Source: Halichondria panicea
Lineage: Eukaryota; Porifera; Demospongiae; Suberitida; Halichondriidae
Direction of reading: 5' to 3'
NCBI RefSeq assembly: GCF_963675165.1
Contig: NC_087379.1
Coordinates: forward strand, 682,001 to 746,000
DNA: 64,000 bases
This document shows positions 20,805 to 31,677 of the stretch, piece after piece. The first letter of the stretch is position 1; the number at the start of each line of letters is the position of its first letter. The position numbers and the translations under genes are program-made. Below the pieces are notes generated by a model. It was not told where the DNA came from. It worked only from the letters and a program-made list of their open reading frames with translations, and did not search any database.

Positions 20805-20892
20805 CCCCGCCCACACACCCTCCACCCACACCCACACACACACGCTCACACACACAGGTTGAACATTAAACCGGACATAGTGTCAGATATCT
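20805..20892 (+). pseudogene. NUP210: CA tract and NUP210 exon 2 stub, cassette B
   Basis: CA-rich tract, CACAG acceptor, then LNIKPDIVSD and a stop. Compared with the full exon at 45927, everything from GTGAAGCTGC to the second ATATC is deleted. The same deletion is in cassettes C and E. Confidence 0.65.
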
Positions 20893-20971
20893 AACCATGC
20901 AGCTAGCATACTTGTAGTGATACATGTGTGTCTCTCCCCTGCCCTAACCACACCCCCTCACACAAGTGCAG

Positions 20972-21626
20972 GTGTTGGAAAGTCCACCCTCCTCCACTCT
21001 ATGGCGTGTCGTGAGCTGCGTCTACCAGCTGGTGTGAGTGTACTACACGTGGAGCAAGAGGTCACCGGGGACAGCACACTAGCACTGGATAGTGTACTCA
21101 AGTGTGACACTGAGAGAGTGCAGCTGCTCGCTAGAGAGGGGGAGCTACTGCATGGCCTCAGGGGACAAGGACACAGCAGCAGGCAGGTCTGTATACTAGG
21201 GGTGGGGGGAGGTGTTTTAAGTACAGTAAAATTACAATAATGAATTTGATGGTGTCCAGCTATAATTAGGGTTACCAGTGTGTAGGTGTCCTAGTGTGTA
21301 GTGTACTGTGTGTTTGACTGCTAGTGAGCATTCGTATGATTATGGTTTGTGTGTATATTTTTCAGTACTTATTTTCAGTACTTTATTTACCTTTCATCTG
21401 CCCCTCCCTCTGTATGTGTAGCGCTTCTGATGAGCTGGCTGAGGTATACCTTCCACTACAGGAGATAGACGCTGACAAAGCACCAACAAGGTAACTGTAC
21501 CCAGTAGATCAAGTACCATCTTACACACTGTGCTCACTCACTCACAGAGCTGGCTGTATTCTGGCTGGTCTGGGGTTCACTCCATAGAAGAATGAGATTT
21601 GCTCTGGCTAGGACACTGTTTGCAAG
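20972..21626 (+). pseudogene. ABCF3: ABCF3 three-exon fragment, cassette B
   Basis: Exons 20972-21186, 21422-21490 and 21548-21626, each with AG/GT borders. They read GVGKSTLLHSMACRELRLPA (end of Walker A), VLHVEQEVTGD, DELAEVYLPLQEIDADKAP, then AGCILAGLGFTP. A shifted frame follows with RMRFALARTLFAR. This is the first ATPase domain of the soluble ABC protein ABCF3. The ABC signature (SGG) between FTP and RMR is deleted with a frameshift, so no functional domain remains. Confidence 0.85.
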
Positions 21627-21714
21627 GTAAGCTGGTTTTGTGAGACGGAAGTGCTGACATTAATTAATCTTCTATTTTCTAGGGGAAGGCGTGAGTGTTT
21701 TTTCAGAATCAGGC

Positions 21715-22040
21715 CTGTTTTCAAAGCTATCTTTTAGCTGCCACAACTTGAATTCCGTGGATCCAATTTCAATGATTTTCTGATTTTCTGAAAGCTTGGA
21801 AAGAGACCTTTCAAATGGTGTCATCAAAATATTTGAGAGATAAAAGCATTTGCCAATTAATTTTGGCCATACCATGAATAATATAGCCCATGGTCCAAGG
21901 CGGAAAAATTACAAATTAGGGTCCCAACAAAATTTTGGATTGAAACACATCATTTGAAAGGTCTCTTTCTAAGCTTTCAGAAAATCATAACATTTTTGAC
22001 ATTGGATCAACGATTAACGATTAACTTGTGTTAGGAACGT
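21715..22040. repeat. Foldback element, reference copy
   Basis: Left arm CTGAAAGCTTGGAAAGAGAC and right arm GGTCTCTTTCTAAGCTTTCA are inverted, each extended to about 80 bp and separated by about 130 bp containing ATAGCCCATGGTCCAAGGCG. Copies occur throughout the array and outside cassette homology, so this is an amplified foldback or MITE family. Confidence 0.85.
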
Positions 22041-22170
22041 CAAATTTAAAAAAAGTCAAAGACGCATTCTGTAGCTCTGAGAAAGCACTATTGTATACAA
22101 TTAAAGTGTCTTAAAACCGCTAATTGCTCGCAGTGCCAAAGCTCACTAATTTGTGTGTCCTATGCTGTAG

Positions 22171-22764
22171 ATGTGGGAACACGGAACCATCGTCGGTTGT
22201 GTGCAGTGTATTATAGTCGTACCCCCGGGTTTGAAGTGATCCATGGACTACTGGACCGTGTCATGCAGCTGCTGGAGGTGTCGTTCACCAAAGATGGCAG
22301 TGGATACTTCCTCAAGGCAGCTGAAGGTGAGGGTTGCATAAGCACAGCTGTGTATGTGTGTTAGGGACTTGTGAAGGAACTACTGTATATGCATTCAGTC
22401 CAGTTTGTTGGGAATTAGTGGCCTTGAGGTTTTTTGTAAGTTATGTGTTGGGAAGATTATTTTGTCAGAAAATTAATTCCTACAACTACACTTGCTCACT
22501 GCCCACACTTCTGCACTGCTTGTGTTTACCGCCCCCTCCCCTGCACACACACTCCACAGACTCTACCTATTTCCCGGGCCGTTGTGCAGAGGTGTGTGTA
22601 CGTGGGAAGGTGATCGGGAAACTGGGCGTGCTCCATCCTGGTGTGTCTGTTGTGCAGCTCTAGTGTGTGTGAGACTGGGAGGTGTGTCTGGTGCAGCTGT
22701 TCTCACGGCCTCCTCCAACCAGTACCTGCCCTCCGTACTCTCCAGGGAGAACCTATCTCCTCAG
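22171..22764 (+). pseudogene. FARSB: FARSB two-exon fragment plus small exon-like segment, cassette B
   Basis: Exon 22171-22326 reads [46 protein letters not shown]. Exon 22560-22663 reads YFPGRCAEVCVRGKVIGKLG, VLHPGVSVVQL then TAG. These are the C-terminal catalytic-core-like region of cytosolic phenylalanyl-tRNA synthetase beta. The stop after VVQL is shared by all copies. A further 68-nt AG/GT-bounded segment (22697-22764, TASSNQYLPSVLSRENLSP) is unassigned. Confidence 0.85.
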
Positions 22765-23640
22765 GTTAGTGTGTGTTCATCATGACCTCCTTGACAGTAT
22801 GTACCCAGGTGTGTGTTTAGGGTCAATACTGCAAGGTAATGTACTGTACATAATTATGTCATGTACATATAATTATAGCCTGGATCCCAGGGTAGGCCGG
22901 TGAATGAGGCTAGTACATATAATCCTTTTGTTTGTAGTTAGTGTGCTTTAGTAACCATTAAAGATCTAACGTACTCTAATTCTTGAGGGGAGGGGTAGTT
23001 AAGCACATTATTTTAAACAGCCATAAACTTTAGTACCGTTGATCCAATGTCAAAATTTATATTTGTCGTTTATAGAGACTTTCAAATGATGTGCTTAATT
23101 CAATCCAATTCAAATTGGTGTAATTTTTAGGCCTTGGACCATCTGCTATTATCCATGGTTAAGGTTGTGTCCAATTGTAGCTCAAAATAATTTGAACTTT
23201 CATGGCAACATTTGAAATGTATATTATATCAGAAAATCGTTGATTGCATGCCCAAAGATCGTTTGAGCAAAATGTAACCCACGTGACAACGTTAGAATCT
23301 TTCTCTTCATTTTGAAGATGTTCTTTCTTTGCAGCTAATTTAATACCATGACGATTATAGGCTCATGTGATTCCTATATCTGGGTATCATCTTACATTTA
23401 GGTGTTTTGTGGCTTGTAGCTACATGTACAATCAGTGTAAGATCTAACCTTGGTTCTCAATGTGGATTTGCTGTGTGTGTGTGTTTGGAAAGGGGGTATG
23501 TATAAGATCTAACCTTGGTTGGATTTGCCATTAGTCAAGATGCTATAATTAAAAGTCTATTTGTGTTAAGTTTGACCTTCATAAAGTTGTCATAACCGCT
23601 TTGTCATACTTTACTGAAATTCAAAGTTTTTTATACCATT
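22765..23640. other. Spacer with repeat copies
   Basis: Conserved tail (CCTGGATCCCAGGGTAGGCC), degenerate foldback-family DNA (23000-23300), and the empty MITE site TGGGTATCATCTTA near 23388. No gene. Confidence 0.5.
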
Positions 23641-24395
23641 ATAAGATTCCTTGTTAAAAAGCACTTTAGGTAATCTGTGTAAGAGCGTGCGAGTGGCTGT
23701 AGTACGTGATCCATGAAGTGGGCAGAAGGGGAGAGCATGGAATTAGAATGGGAAATTATTGGTCGTACCAGGGTAGTGTCGTACATATTTTGTGGATTTT
23801 GGGTATTCCATAGAACTTGGGAAGTTGTGTATTTTTGGGGTTGGGAAGTAAACATGAGGTTTTTGTGTATTGCGTTTAATTATGGTGAAAAATGTCTAGT
23901 TTAGTTGGTGTTGTTGTGTTAATCTGTACGTACTTTGGTCACAGAGTACAAGAGAGCATTGTTGTATGTAGTCGTCCGTATATCTGTAAGGGATTGTTCA
24001 GGTTGTTCTCTTTTGGTGGGTGTTATGTTCAGTTTGGAAACTGCGTGTGTGTAGATTGGTCTAGGTGATCTTGTGAACTCATTGTATTGAGGTAGTAGTT
24101 GGTGATATTGTACAGTATTATCAATGTTAGTGGTTGGTGTGAAGGAGAGTCCTTTAGTGAGTAGTGTTAGTTGTTCAGTGTTCAGAGATCCTGAGCTGAG
24201 GTTATGGACGGTTACGTTGGGAATGTTGTGCGTGGTAGAAAATCTATCTTTGTTTGTTTTGTTGAATGTGGTTGTGGTTCCTGGGATTTTCTTTTTTGCC
24301 AAGTGTTGATTGTTTCGTCTCTGTCTCGCTGGGTATCTCCTGGTGCGTTGTTGAGCTTGTATAATTATATTGCTCATTCCTTCAACACTGGATTA
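23641..24395 (-). mobile_element. Penelope-like element, N-terminal half, cassette B
   Basis: Minus-strand frame from 24377 (MSNIIIQAQQRTRRYPARQR) runs 152 aa with VHNLSSGSLNTEQLTLLTKG and LSFTPTTNI, typical of the N-terminus of these reverse transcriptases. A second piece (23855-23631) has RPIISHSNS and DHVLQPLARSYTDYL, upstream of the lost catalytic core. Broken and truncated. Confidence 0.75.
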
Positions 24396-24399
24396 TTGT

Positions 24400-25007
24400 C
24401 GTTAGCAAAAAAAGTTTTGATGCGTAAATATCCCGACCACAAGAGATGGCCGGTGGTGTGAGTGGGTGGGGCAATGGAGTCCACTCAACCATGCATCTCA
24501 TGGACCCAATTAAGAGTGTTCTAACATAATTATACACATAGAGATTATCATCCGTATGTATGTATGTATGTATGTATGCTGATTTTGTATTATGATGAAT
24601 TTGAATACATTTTGTGATCTTGTGTGTGTGCATTGGGTGCATGATGTGAGATCAATTTCAACATGGTATGGAGTGTTGTTAACATGGAGGGTGACATTGT
24701 ATGAGTGTGTGTTGTCTGTATCAGGCAACTGGTCAGAGGGCTAGCAATAGAGTGGGTGTAGAATGTTGCTAGGCAATATAGCCACAAGTATGTGTGTACC
24801 ATTATGGTCTAACCATAATCAATACTTTGATCCTATGAATATTGTTGTGCATGCATCACCTGACCTGTCACTGAGAGCACTAAAGGTTAGCCTGATACCA
24901 GCCCCTCTTACTACTAAAGGTGAGCTTATTGTATATACACTGATTAATTTTTGGCTATAAATTATTGAGTTAATCTGTCCTTTTCTTCCTCCCTCAGTTT
25001 TGTGTCA
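24400..25007 (+). promoter_or_regulatory. TRIM-NHL upstream block C
   Basis: Shared block with the (GTAT)n tract at about 24556-24578. The 5'UTR exon is altered: after CACCTGACCTGTCACTGAGAG it diverges to TTAGCCTGATACCAGCCCCT, and the donor TAAAG|GTGAGC is at 24920. The acceptor ends at 24997. Confidence 0.5.
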
Positions 25008-25838
25008 ATGGGCAATGTGGCAGTCAAGACTATCAAAACTATCAAGCACCCTCATGGAGTGGCACTCAACCAAGCTGGGGAGATAATTGTGGCTGAACAC
25101 GATGCTGGTATTGTCTCGATATTTAGCCCAAGAAGAGACAAGCTGCGAACATTAGACACTCGAGGCCCAGATTTTGGGGAGATGAAGACTCCTTGTGGTG
25201 TGGCAGTGGACGGTGATGACAACATTCTGGTGGTGGACGGTGGTAATCATCGACTGTTGAAGTTCTCACGTGGAGGAGACCTGATAGCAGCAGTAGGTAG
25301 TCATGGCGATGATCCTGGACAGTTTAGTGATCCTCGTGGTGTTTGTGTCAACAGTGTCAATGGGAAGGTGTATGTGGTTGATTTTGATGCTCACCGTGTT
25401 TACATCTTCAACTCTGACCTCACATTCTGCAACAAGTTCGGCAGTAAAGGCAGTGGTAATGGACAGTTTAACTATCCCTATGACGTTGCATCCGATCGTA
25501 GTGGTTGTGTGTATGTGGCTGATTTTGGTAGTCATCGAGTGCAAGTCTTCACACCCGATGGTGGCTATCTGAGGCAGTTTGGGAAAGACGGCAGTAAAAA
25601 TGGAGAACTTGGCTACCCTGTCAGCATCTGTGTGGACAGTGATGATCTGGTGTATGTGGGGGAGGATGGGAACTATCGTGTCTCAGTGTTCACGTGTGAG
25701 GGAGTGTTTCTCAAGTCGTTTGGATCACAGGGATCTGGACCAGGACAGTTCGATCGTCCTCATGGCATAGCAGTAGACCAGTGTGGTGTGGTCTATGTGT
25801 CTGATTATTGGAACAACAGAGTACAAATATTTTCCTAG
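25008..25838 (+). CDS. NHL-only protein C (six-bladed propeller)
   Basis: Open 276-aa frame after a CCTCAG acceptor. It starts MGNVAVKTIKTIKHPHGVAL, so the usual start context is fused to the propeller and the RING, B-boxes, coiled coil and filamin domain are deleted. Six NHL repeats are complete, ending VSDYWNNRVQIFS. If translated it is a free propeller that could compete with full-length paralogues for ligand. It carries variable-site residues not found in the others (H at residue 31, F/D in blade 3, R in PRGV). An AATAAA lies at 25860-25865, soon after the stop; others have AATGAA. It could be an expressed decoy or a recently truncated pseudogene. Confidence 0.75.
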   Translation: MGNVAVKTIKTIKHPHGVALNQAGEIIVAEHDAGIVSIFSPRRDKLRTLDTRGPDFGEMKTPCGVAVDGDDNILVVDGGNHRLLKFSRGGDLIAAVGSHGDDPGQFSDPRGVCVNSVNGKVYVVDFDAHRVYIFNSDLTFCNKFGSKGSGNGQFNYPYDVASDRSGCVYVADFGSHRVQVFTPDGGYLRQFGKDGSKNGELGYPVSICVDSDDLVYVGEDGNYRVSVFTCEGVFLKSFGSQGSGPGQFDRPHGIAVDQCGVVYVSDYWNNRVQIFS

Positions 25839-25987
25839 TTTTTTTGTTAGTAATATTGCTAATAAATATTGAAATTGAAACCAGTGAATTCTTTGCCCAT
25901 GCTGTCCCTGTGTACGTGTGTGCTGAGTCTCTCCTGTTATAGTCGTACCTTTAGTATCGTACCTCACCCCACCCCTCTCCGCTGCAG

Positions 25988-26322
25988 GGTCTCCATGGTT
26001 ACATAGTGCTGGTGGCGGGCATCAACACTGATACGGGCAAGGTCTAGGTTTGTCTGAGGAAGAGGAAGTGGAGCCTGATATCATCAAACTACTATCACAT
26101 GATGCTACAACCCTCCATGGATGTGTACATTCTGCCACTGTCCTTTGTTGAGTATCGGGTGGAGAGACGGATCGAAGCATAGGAGGTCAGAGGTCATCAC
26201 CATGCCATTAAAGCAGTATTCAATGGAGCTGACCAATACGACAGTGGGGAGACTCCACCCACAGAGGTCAAGGGTCACCGGACTGGTGGTGGGCTGCACT
26301 GAAGCCAGACATCAGTATCCTA
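25988..26322 (+). pseudogene. NUP210: NUP210 exon fragment (N-terminal luminal), cassette C
   Basis: Reads GLHGYIVLVAGINTDTGKV then TAG, with later deletions (CTACTATCACATGATGC). The 3' part (CTEARHQYPNIV) extends further than in A and passes into a (TG)n tract at 26323-26356. Confidence 0.75.
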
Positions 26323-26324
26323 AT

Positions 26325-26359
<35 letters not shown>

Positions 26360-26360
<1 letters not shown>

Positions 26361-26479
26361 TGCTTAGAGGCTTTGTCGATGATGTCACCATTTTCTTAGC
26401 CACCCTCCAGACATGTTACACACTCCATCAGCCTCTAAACCAAGTGTTGGAATACACGTCGTCCCTCCTCATCACCTTG
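26360..26479 (+). pseudogene. Unassigned exon-like segment
   Basis: A 120-nt segment bounded by GTGCAG and GTGAGC, open for 40 codons: LLRGFVDDVTIFLATLQTCY, TLHQPLNQVLEYTSSLLITL. Hydrophobic and found in this cassette only. Family not recognised. Confidence 0.4.
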
Positions 26480-26540
26480 GTGAGCAAAGGGTTAAACAAA
26501 CAATGCTGATTGTGCATTCTTATGATTCTCCCTTCTCCAG

Positions 26541-26647
26541 GTTTCTCCATCGCCCCCGCCAACAACTGGATGTTGGAGGTGGGTAGAGACTACGCCATCA
26601 CTGTGAATGTGTTTGACAAAATGAACCACAAGATTATCATCACTGAG
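26541..26647 (+). pseudogene. NUP210: NUP210 exon (GFSIAPANNW), cassette C
   Basis: Reads GFSIAPANNWMLEVGRDYAI, TVNVFDKMNHKIIITE between CTCCAG and GTCAGC. Clear NUP210 match in the N-terminal third; present only in this cassette. Open reading frame preserved. Confidence 0.8.
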
Positions 26648-26659
26648 GTCAGCCCAACA

Positions 26660-26673
26660 CACACGCACGCACG

Positions 26674-26709
<36 letters not shown>

Positions 26710-26757
26710 ACAATACAATACAGTTGTACACACAATACAATACAGTTGTTCTTGCAG
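26660..26757. repeat. CA/CG and ACAAT microsatellites before an acceptor
   Basis: (CA)n with ACGC interruptions, then ACAATACAATACAGTTGT repeated twice, ending TTGCAG. Confidence 0.85.
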
Positions 26758-26856
26758 AATCTCTTGTGCCGAGCGTGTTCCATGACGATACGACCAGTGA
26801 TTGGTCATATGCCAGACTGTCCTCTATTGACTCAGACCAACAATCACAATATTCAG
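26758..26856 (+). pseudogene. NUP210: NUP210 central exon, cassette C
   Basis: Same exon as 8670-8769 but 99 nt: one T is missing (GTGTTCC versus CTGTTTCC), which breaks the NUP210 frame that the 100-nt copies keep. Confidence 0.7.
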
Positions 26857-26985
26857 GTACACTCTTAACTTAGTTAAGTACTAAGATTTAGTCTACCTTA
26901 AGGTGACATATTTTCACAAGTAGATTTGTTTTTCAAACTCTGAATCAATGTCTTAATTAATTGTCTTTATTGTGTTGGTCTGCAG

Positions 26986-27150
26986 TTTCCTGTGCGGAGT
27001 GGGTGACTTTTGAACCTTGAAATAACGCTGTATGACAATGTGGGTAGGACGTTTACAACTTCAGATTGCTGCAATGGACGTGGTGATCGTCCAATCAGAC
27101 TGCTCTACCCACCCCCCAGACCTCCTCAGTACAACACAAGGACTCAGATA
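26986..27150 (+). pseudogene. NUP210: NUP210 exon (NLEITLYDNVGRTF), cassette C
   Basis: Follows TCTGCAG. Reads FPVRSG, TGA stop, then LLNLEITLYDNVGRTFTTSD and ends before GTAAGTG. Consistent with central NUP210 directly after the previous exon. The TGA is shared by cassettes C-E. Confidence 0.65.
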
Positions 27151-27647
27151 GTAAGTGTGTTGTTGAGGGGGACAACTTTTGCCACTGATTTTAGCATACC
27201 ATTACTTTGATAGAACTTCCTATAAGAGTTACATGTGTACAGTGTTGGCTGTATCACTTTGAGAACCTGTAACTTGAATTTCGGTAGTCTGATTTCAATT
27301 TTCTGAAAGTTATGGGAGGTTTTTTTAAGTTAAATGGAGCTCATTCATTTGGTATGCTTAAAATTAATCATAATTATAGCCAGATTTCAGCTAAATATCA
27401 TGGACTACAGTCCTGGTCTTTTTCTGACATTTTGTTGCTCATAATGTGGGGGTTGATTGTGCTATTTTATAGAGCTTCATAAAACCATTGAAATTGAACC
27501 ACCAGAACATAATGTAGTCTGGTATCCCAGTATCATAAGGTTGGTGGAATTGTGTTGACTGCATGCAACGTGTATACTAGTACACAGTGCATGTAATTCT
27601 TTATTATACTGCACACCATACTGTACTTATCCACCCACACACACACA

Positions 27648-27708
<61 letters not shown>
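27151..27708. other. Intron-like spacer, foldback-related repeat, (CA)n
   Basis: Same layout as 17414-17897. The (CA)n tract 27640-27707 is one of the longest in the window and ends in CACAG. Confidence 0.6.
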
Positions 27709-27709
<1 letters not shown>

Positions 27710-28026
27710 GGCAATATTCTCCCGGAGTCAATTTTTTTTTTTCTCTCCTCCTTCACAATCCACCAGAACTGACGTCTAACGAAATACTGCTCTTCAATCA
27801 CCCTCTAAACAAGGGCGCCCTCACTATAACCCCATGGATCTGCTGATAATGTCATTGAGTACTTGACTGTTTGCAGCACCCAGACACTGGTGAGGTTCAT
27901 GACCTCCCGACCCTCATAACCAAGCACCAGGTGGTGGAGATCAAAAACCCAGTGCAAGTGACCCCCAAACACCTCATCATTCTCTGGGACCCCCAAACAG
28001 AGTTCTAATACCAGCACCAATTGAAT
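27709..28026 (+). pseudogene. NUP210: NUP210 exon (LFNHPLNKG...), cassette C
   Basis: As 17898-18221, but W is intact (CTCTGGGAC). Carries EIKNPVQ, a stop at TTCTAATAC (F-K lost) and an insertion after ACCCCATGGATCT. Confidence 0.7.
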
Positions 28027-28358
28027 GTGAGTGTGCTAGCTAGCTTGTTGAGAGCTAAACCTGTGTAGGGTACCAGCTACATAGGTTTGTACATGGCTTG
28101 TAATAATAATAATTACCGTATATAGCGAGTAATTTTCGTACGGTAGAAAATGTTCGTATTTTTCGTATTGTAGAGCATCATACGAAAATTAAAACTGCTC
28201 TACCGCTATAGGTTCAACGTCACTATCCTGAGCTGTACGAATATTTAGAATACAAAGTGTACGTAAGAACAGTTCATACAAACATTTGCATCAAAGAAAA
28301 GTGTAGTAGACAGTAATTGTTGTATAATTCCGATTGTAATACAGTTTTTTATATCAGG

Positions 28359-28469
28359 TGACTGAATGGTCTTGTGAGGTGGAGGGGATTGCTCAACACT
28401 AGGACCAAGGGGAAGTCCCTAGTGGTAGCCGTGGATACCAAAAACATGGCTCACTTTGATAAAACAGAG
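28359..28469 (+). pseudogene. NUP210: NUP210 exon (VTEWSCEVEGIA), cassette C
   Basis: As 18539-18649, with the same internal TAG. Ends AACAGAG before GTACCG. Confidence 0.7.
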
Positions 28470-28609
28470 GTACCGTACATTATGCAATATGTATTGCTAG
28501 GAGCTCATAAAGAGGATTATCCAACTCCCACGCACACTCCATTCTAATCTCCTGTTTAGCAATAAATGGCCAAATTGATGAATTAGCATGCATTGGAGGG
28601 GTAGTTGAA

Positions 28610-28899
28610 CATCTTTCAATAGCCATAACTTTAGTTCCGTTGATCTAATGTCAAAACACTCACGATACTTTTTTCTAAAAGCTTAGAAAGAGACCTCTTT
28701 CGATATAAAATTTTGTTGCGGCCAGAATTTGTTGTTTTTCGGAAGTAATGAACTTTGAGGTGTCTTTCTAAGCTTACACAAAATCAGAAAATCGTTGAAA
28801 TAATTTGATCCACTGAATTCAAGTTTTGGCAACATAAACATGCAGTCCTCGAACCATTGATTAAACTGGTGGGGTTGTTGAACGGCCATAACTTTATCA

Positions 28900-28900
<1 letters not shown>
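28610..28900. repeat. Foldback-family copy (branch 2)
   Basis: Orthologue of 18785-19080 with a short deletion after AGAAAGAGACC. Confidence 0.7.
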
Positions 28901-28940
<40 letters not shown>

Positions 28941-29071
28941 CCACAGGGCAGACACTGCGTTGTGACGTATTTGTAGCCTCAATTGAGCGTATTGAGATCA
29001 CAACTCGTACGAGGGAGCTGCTGTTGGGGGAGGAGCCGAACGTTTCAGTGTGCAGGCTTTTTACGAGGAAG
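28941..29071 (+). pseudogene. NUP210: NUP210 exon 3, cassette C
   Basis: Preceded by (CA)n (28903-28938). Reads TLRCDVFVASIERIEITTRT, RELLLGEEPNVSVCRLFTRK. Open throughout and identical in plan to 63841-63971. Confidence 0.8.
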
Positions 29072-29831
29072 GTACGTACGTTTCAAAGGGGTTAATGTGG
29101 AAACAGTTACAGTTAAGTAGTGGGTGTGTCGATAGTCATCCATCACTAGGTTTGCTGGGAAAGTTGTAATCCATTCTCTAGAATTTATTTGTGTACCTAA
29201 TTTGCTCGTTATTGTCTGACCCTTGTACTCAGAGATGTGCCCACAGAATAAGGCCTATAGTTTACTAGGATCATTTATGAGATGGAGGTGGTTTGAAAAA
29301 TTAAGATATTCCGGGCACACCACTGTCAGTGTGTACTGTATACCGTATAGCGGGTAGGGTATAAACTTTCGTAGAATGACCGTTGAAAGGTTTTCGCGGA
29401 TTTAATTTTCACGGAATAGCAGCCTGCATGCATGCGATATTAAATTCTAAACCTGTGTAGAGTACCAGCTACATAGTCTTGTATATGGCTTGTAATAATT
29501 ATTATTATACGTGTATAATTATGATGATCCCATTTTGTACTACATCAGGAGTGCATGAACTCCTGGTACTATAATAATTATTATCGGGTTTAAAATACAG
29601 CGACTTTTCAATTACGAATTGCGAAATTGGCTCAATAGATTGGTCATGCAATTTCCCATTTATAGTTACAACACAATCAAGCTTGTACAGTGTCATTCAC
29701 AATCCATTAACCTCTCATTGGATAGTACTGTCCCTATTCCTGTGTTGTACACTACTGTCTATTTAATTGTAGATTGTGTTATTTATGTTTATGTGAGCAA
29801 TTTCCTGAACCTATTTTCCCTCCCCCCACAG
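29072..29831. other. Spacer or intron upstream of the kinase exon
   Basis: Near-identical to 19284-20022. No gene. Confidence 0.5.
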
Positions 29832-30061
29832 TCTCGTGAATGGACAAAGATGATGTGTACAGTTTTGGAGTGCTTGCTTGTGAAGTGGTGAATGCCAGAT
29901 TTCCTGAAGCTGCTGTATTTCTTGGTTTGCTATCGAGTATGGAAGGTGTATGGCGGGAGCTCCACCCACTCATCACCTCCTGTGTCTCTTACTCCCCTCA
30001 GGACAGACCCTCCATGGACACTGTGCTACACCACATCAAACAATTGGACTCTGAGTCTTAG
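29832..30061 (+). pseudogene. Protein kinase last exon, cassette C
   Basis: Same as 20023-20252, but the TGC near the start has become TGA (CTCGTGAATGG), stopping the frame just after the acceptor. The rest is intact. Confidence 0.75.
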
Positions 30062-30233
30062 CATTGGTGCATGAGTGTGTTATTATTAATTTGTGTAAAG
30101 AAATTTTGTTAGCTTATTCTGCAAACAAAGTGGGGGAGGGGCTGCTCAAGATGAGGGGGTGTTGCATATATGGGGTCAGAGATCAGAAAGCCATGTGGAT
30201 TCACTGAAAACTGTACACGTACTAGATATCAAG

Positions 30234-30411
30234 ATGACAAAGGCAGCCTTGATAGCAGCCAGGGTCCTCACACTCTGTCTGCTCCCTTCATAAAGCCAGC
30301 TCTCTGAGGAAGCTGAAGGTACCGGTGGTTTTACTTCCCTATGTCCCCTCCAGCACTGGAGTCAAGGTCAACTTCACTCTGAGCTCGATCCCCTCAAGGT
30401 TGCTTCTCTTG
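30234..30411 (+). pseudogene. NUP210: NUP210 exon 1, cassette C
   Basis: ATGACAAAGGCAGCC start with an extra codon, and indels in the signal-peptide region. GAGCTCGATCCCCTC carries 4 extra bases relative to A, B and E (shared with D). Frameshifted. Confidence 0.75.
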
Positions 30412-30639
30412 GTCAGTGTACCTACTGTGTGTGTGTAGGGGAAGGGTGATACTGGTGCAAGCTGTGACCCTGAGTTACAGTCAATAGTTAATTAAGCTTG
30501 GTGCAAAGATTTAGGCCTAAAAACAATTTTAACGTGGCTTAATATTGCTCGGTGAATTCCAGCGTCCAATAATTATTATATAATTATAGTGCAATAAAAA
30601 TAATTAATGATCACGTATAATTATTATTATGCCACCCAC

Positions 30640-30646
30640 ACACACT

Positions 30647-30683
<37 letters not shown>

Positions 30684-30770
30684 CCACCCGTACCCACACA
30701 CACACACACACACTCCACACACACACAGGTTGAACATTAAACCGGACATAGTGTCAGATATCTAACCATG
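30640..30770 (+). pseudogene. NUP210: CA tract and NUP210 exon 2 stub, cassette C
   Basis: Long CA-rich tract followed by LNIKPDIVSD and stop; same internal deletion as cassette B. Confidence 0.6.
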
Positions 30771-30841
30771 CAGCTAGCATACTTGTAGTGATACATGTGT
30801 GTCTCTCCCCTGCCCTAACCACACCCCCTCACACAAGTGCA

Positions 30842-31102
30842 GGTGTTGGCAAGTCCACATTTTCATCTGCCCCTTCCTCTGTATAATGTGTGTGTAGCGC
30901 TTCTGATGAGCTGGCTGAGGTATACCTTCCACTACAGGAGATAGATGCTGACAAAGCACCAGCAAGGTAACTGTACCCAGTAGATCAAGTACCATCTTAC
31001 ACACTGTGCTCACTCACTTACAGAGCTGGCTGTATTCTGGCTGGTCTGGGGTTCACTCCACAGAAGAATGAGATTTTATCTGGCCAGGACACTGTTTGCA
31101 AG
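30842..31102 (+). pseudogene. ABCF3: ABCF3 fragment, cassette C (first exon deleted)
   Basis: Only GTGTTGGCAAGTCCACA of the Walker A exon survives; it is then joined by deletion to the next intron. Exon 2 (30898-30966: DELAEVYLPLQEIDADKAPA) and exon 3 (31024-31102: AGCILAGLGFTPQK, frameshift, LARTLFA) remain. Confidence 0.8.
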
Positions 31103-31189
31103 GTAAGCAGTTTTTTAGAGACGGAAGTGCTGACATTAATTAATATTCTGTTTTATAGGGGAAGGCATGAGTGTTTTTTCAGAATCAGG

Positions 31190-31530
31190 CCTGTTTTCAG
31201 AGCTATCTTTTAGCTGCCATAACTTGAATTCCGTGGATACAATTTCAATGATTTTCTGATTTTCTGAAAGCTTAGAAAGAGACTTGTCAAAGTTTATATT
31301 TGAGAGATAACAGTATTTCCCAATTTGGCCATACCATGAATAATAGCCCATGGTCCAAGGCGGAAAATGACAAATTTCCCCAACAAAATTTCGGATCAAA
31401 ACACATCATTTGAAAGGTCTCTTTCTAAGCTTTCAGAAAATCATAACATTTTTGACATTGGATCAACGGTATTAAGGTAATGGCTGTTGAAAAATCAGGT
31501 TTGTTTTTAGACCTATCTTTTAGAGGCCAT
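31190..31530. repeat. Foldback element copy
   Basis: Same structure as 21715-22040, with GGCCATAACTTG ends. Confidence 0.8.
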
Positions 31531-31677
31531 AACTTGTGTTAGGAACGTCCTATTTAACAAGCTCAAAGACACATTCTGTAGCTCTGAGAAAGCACTATTG
31601 TATACAATTAAAGTGTCTTAAAACCGCTAATTGCTCGCAGTGCCAAAGCTCACTAATTTGTGTGTCCTATGCTGTAG

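Larger units (their letters stand above)
13130..24395 (+). repeat. Cassette B of the tandem array
   Basis: One 11.3-kb unit, upstream block to PLE. Equivalent units: A (6385-13129, degenerate), C (24396-36614), D (36615-49699), E (49700-58805) and F (58806 to beyond the window). Boundaries are set at the start of the shared upstream block and are approximate. Confidence 0.9.
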
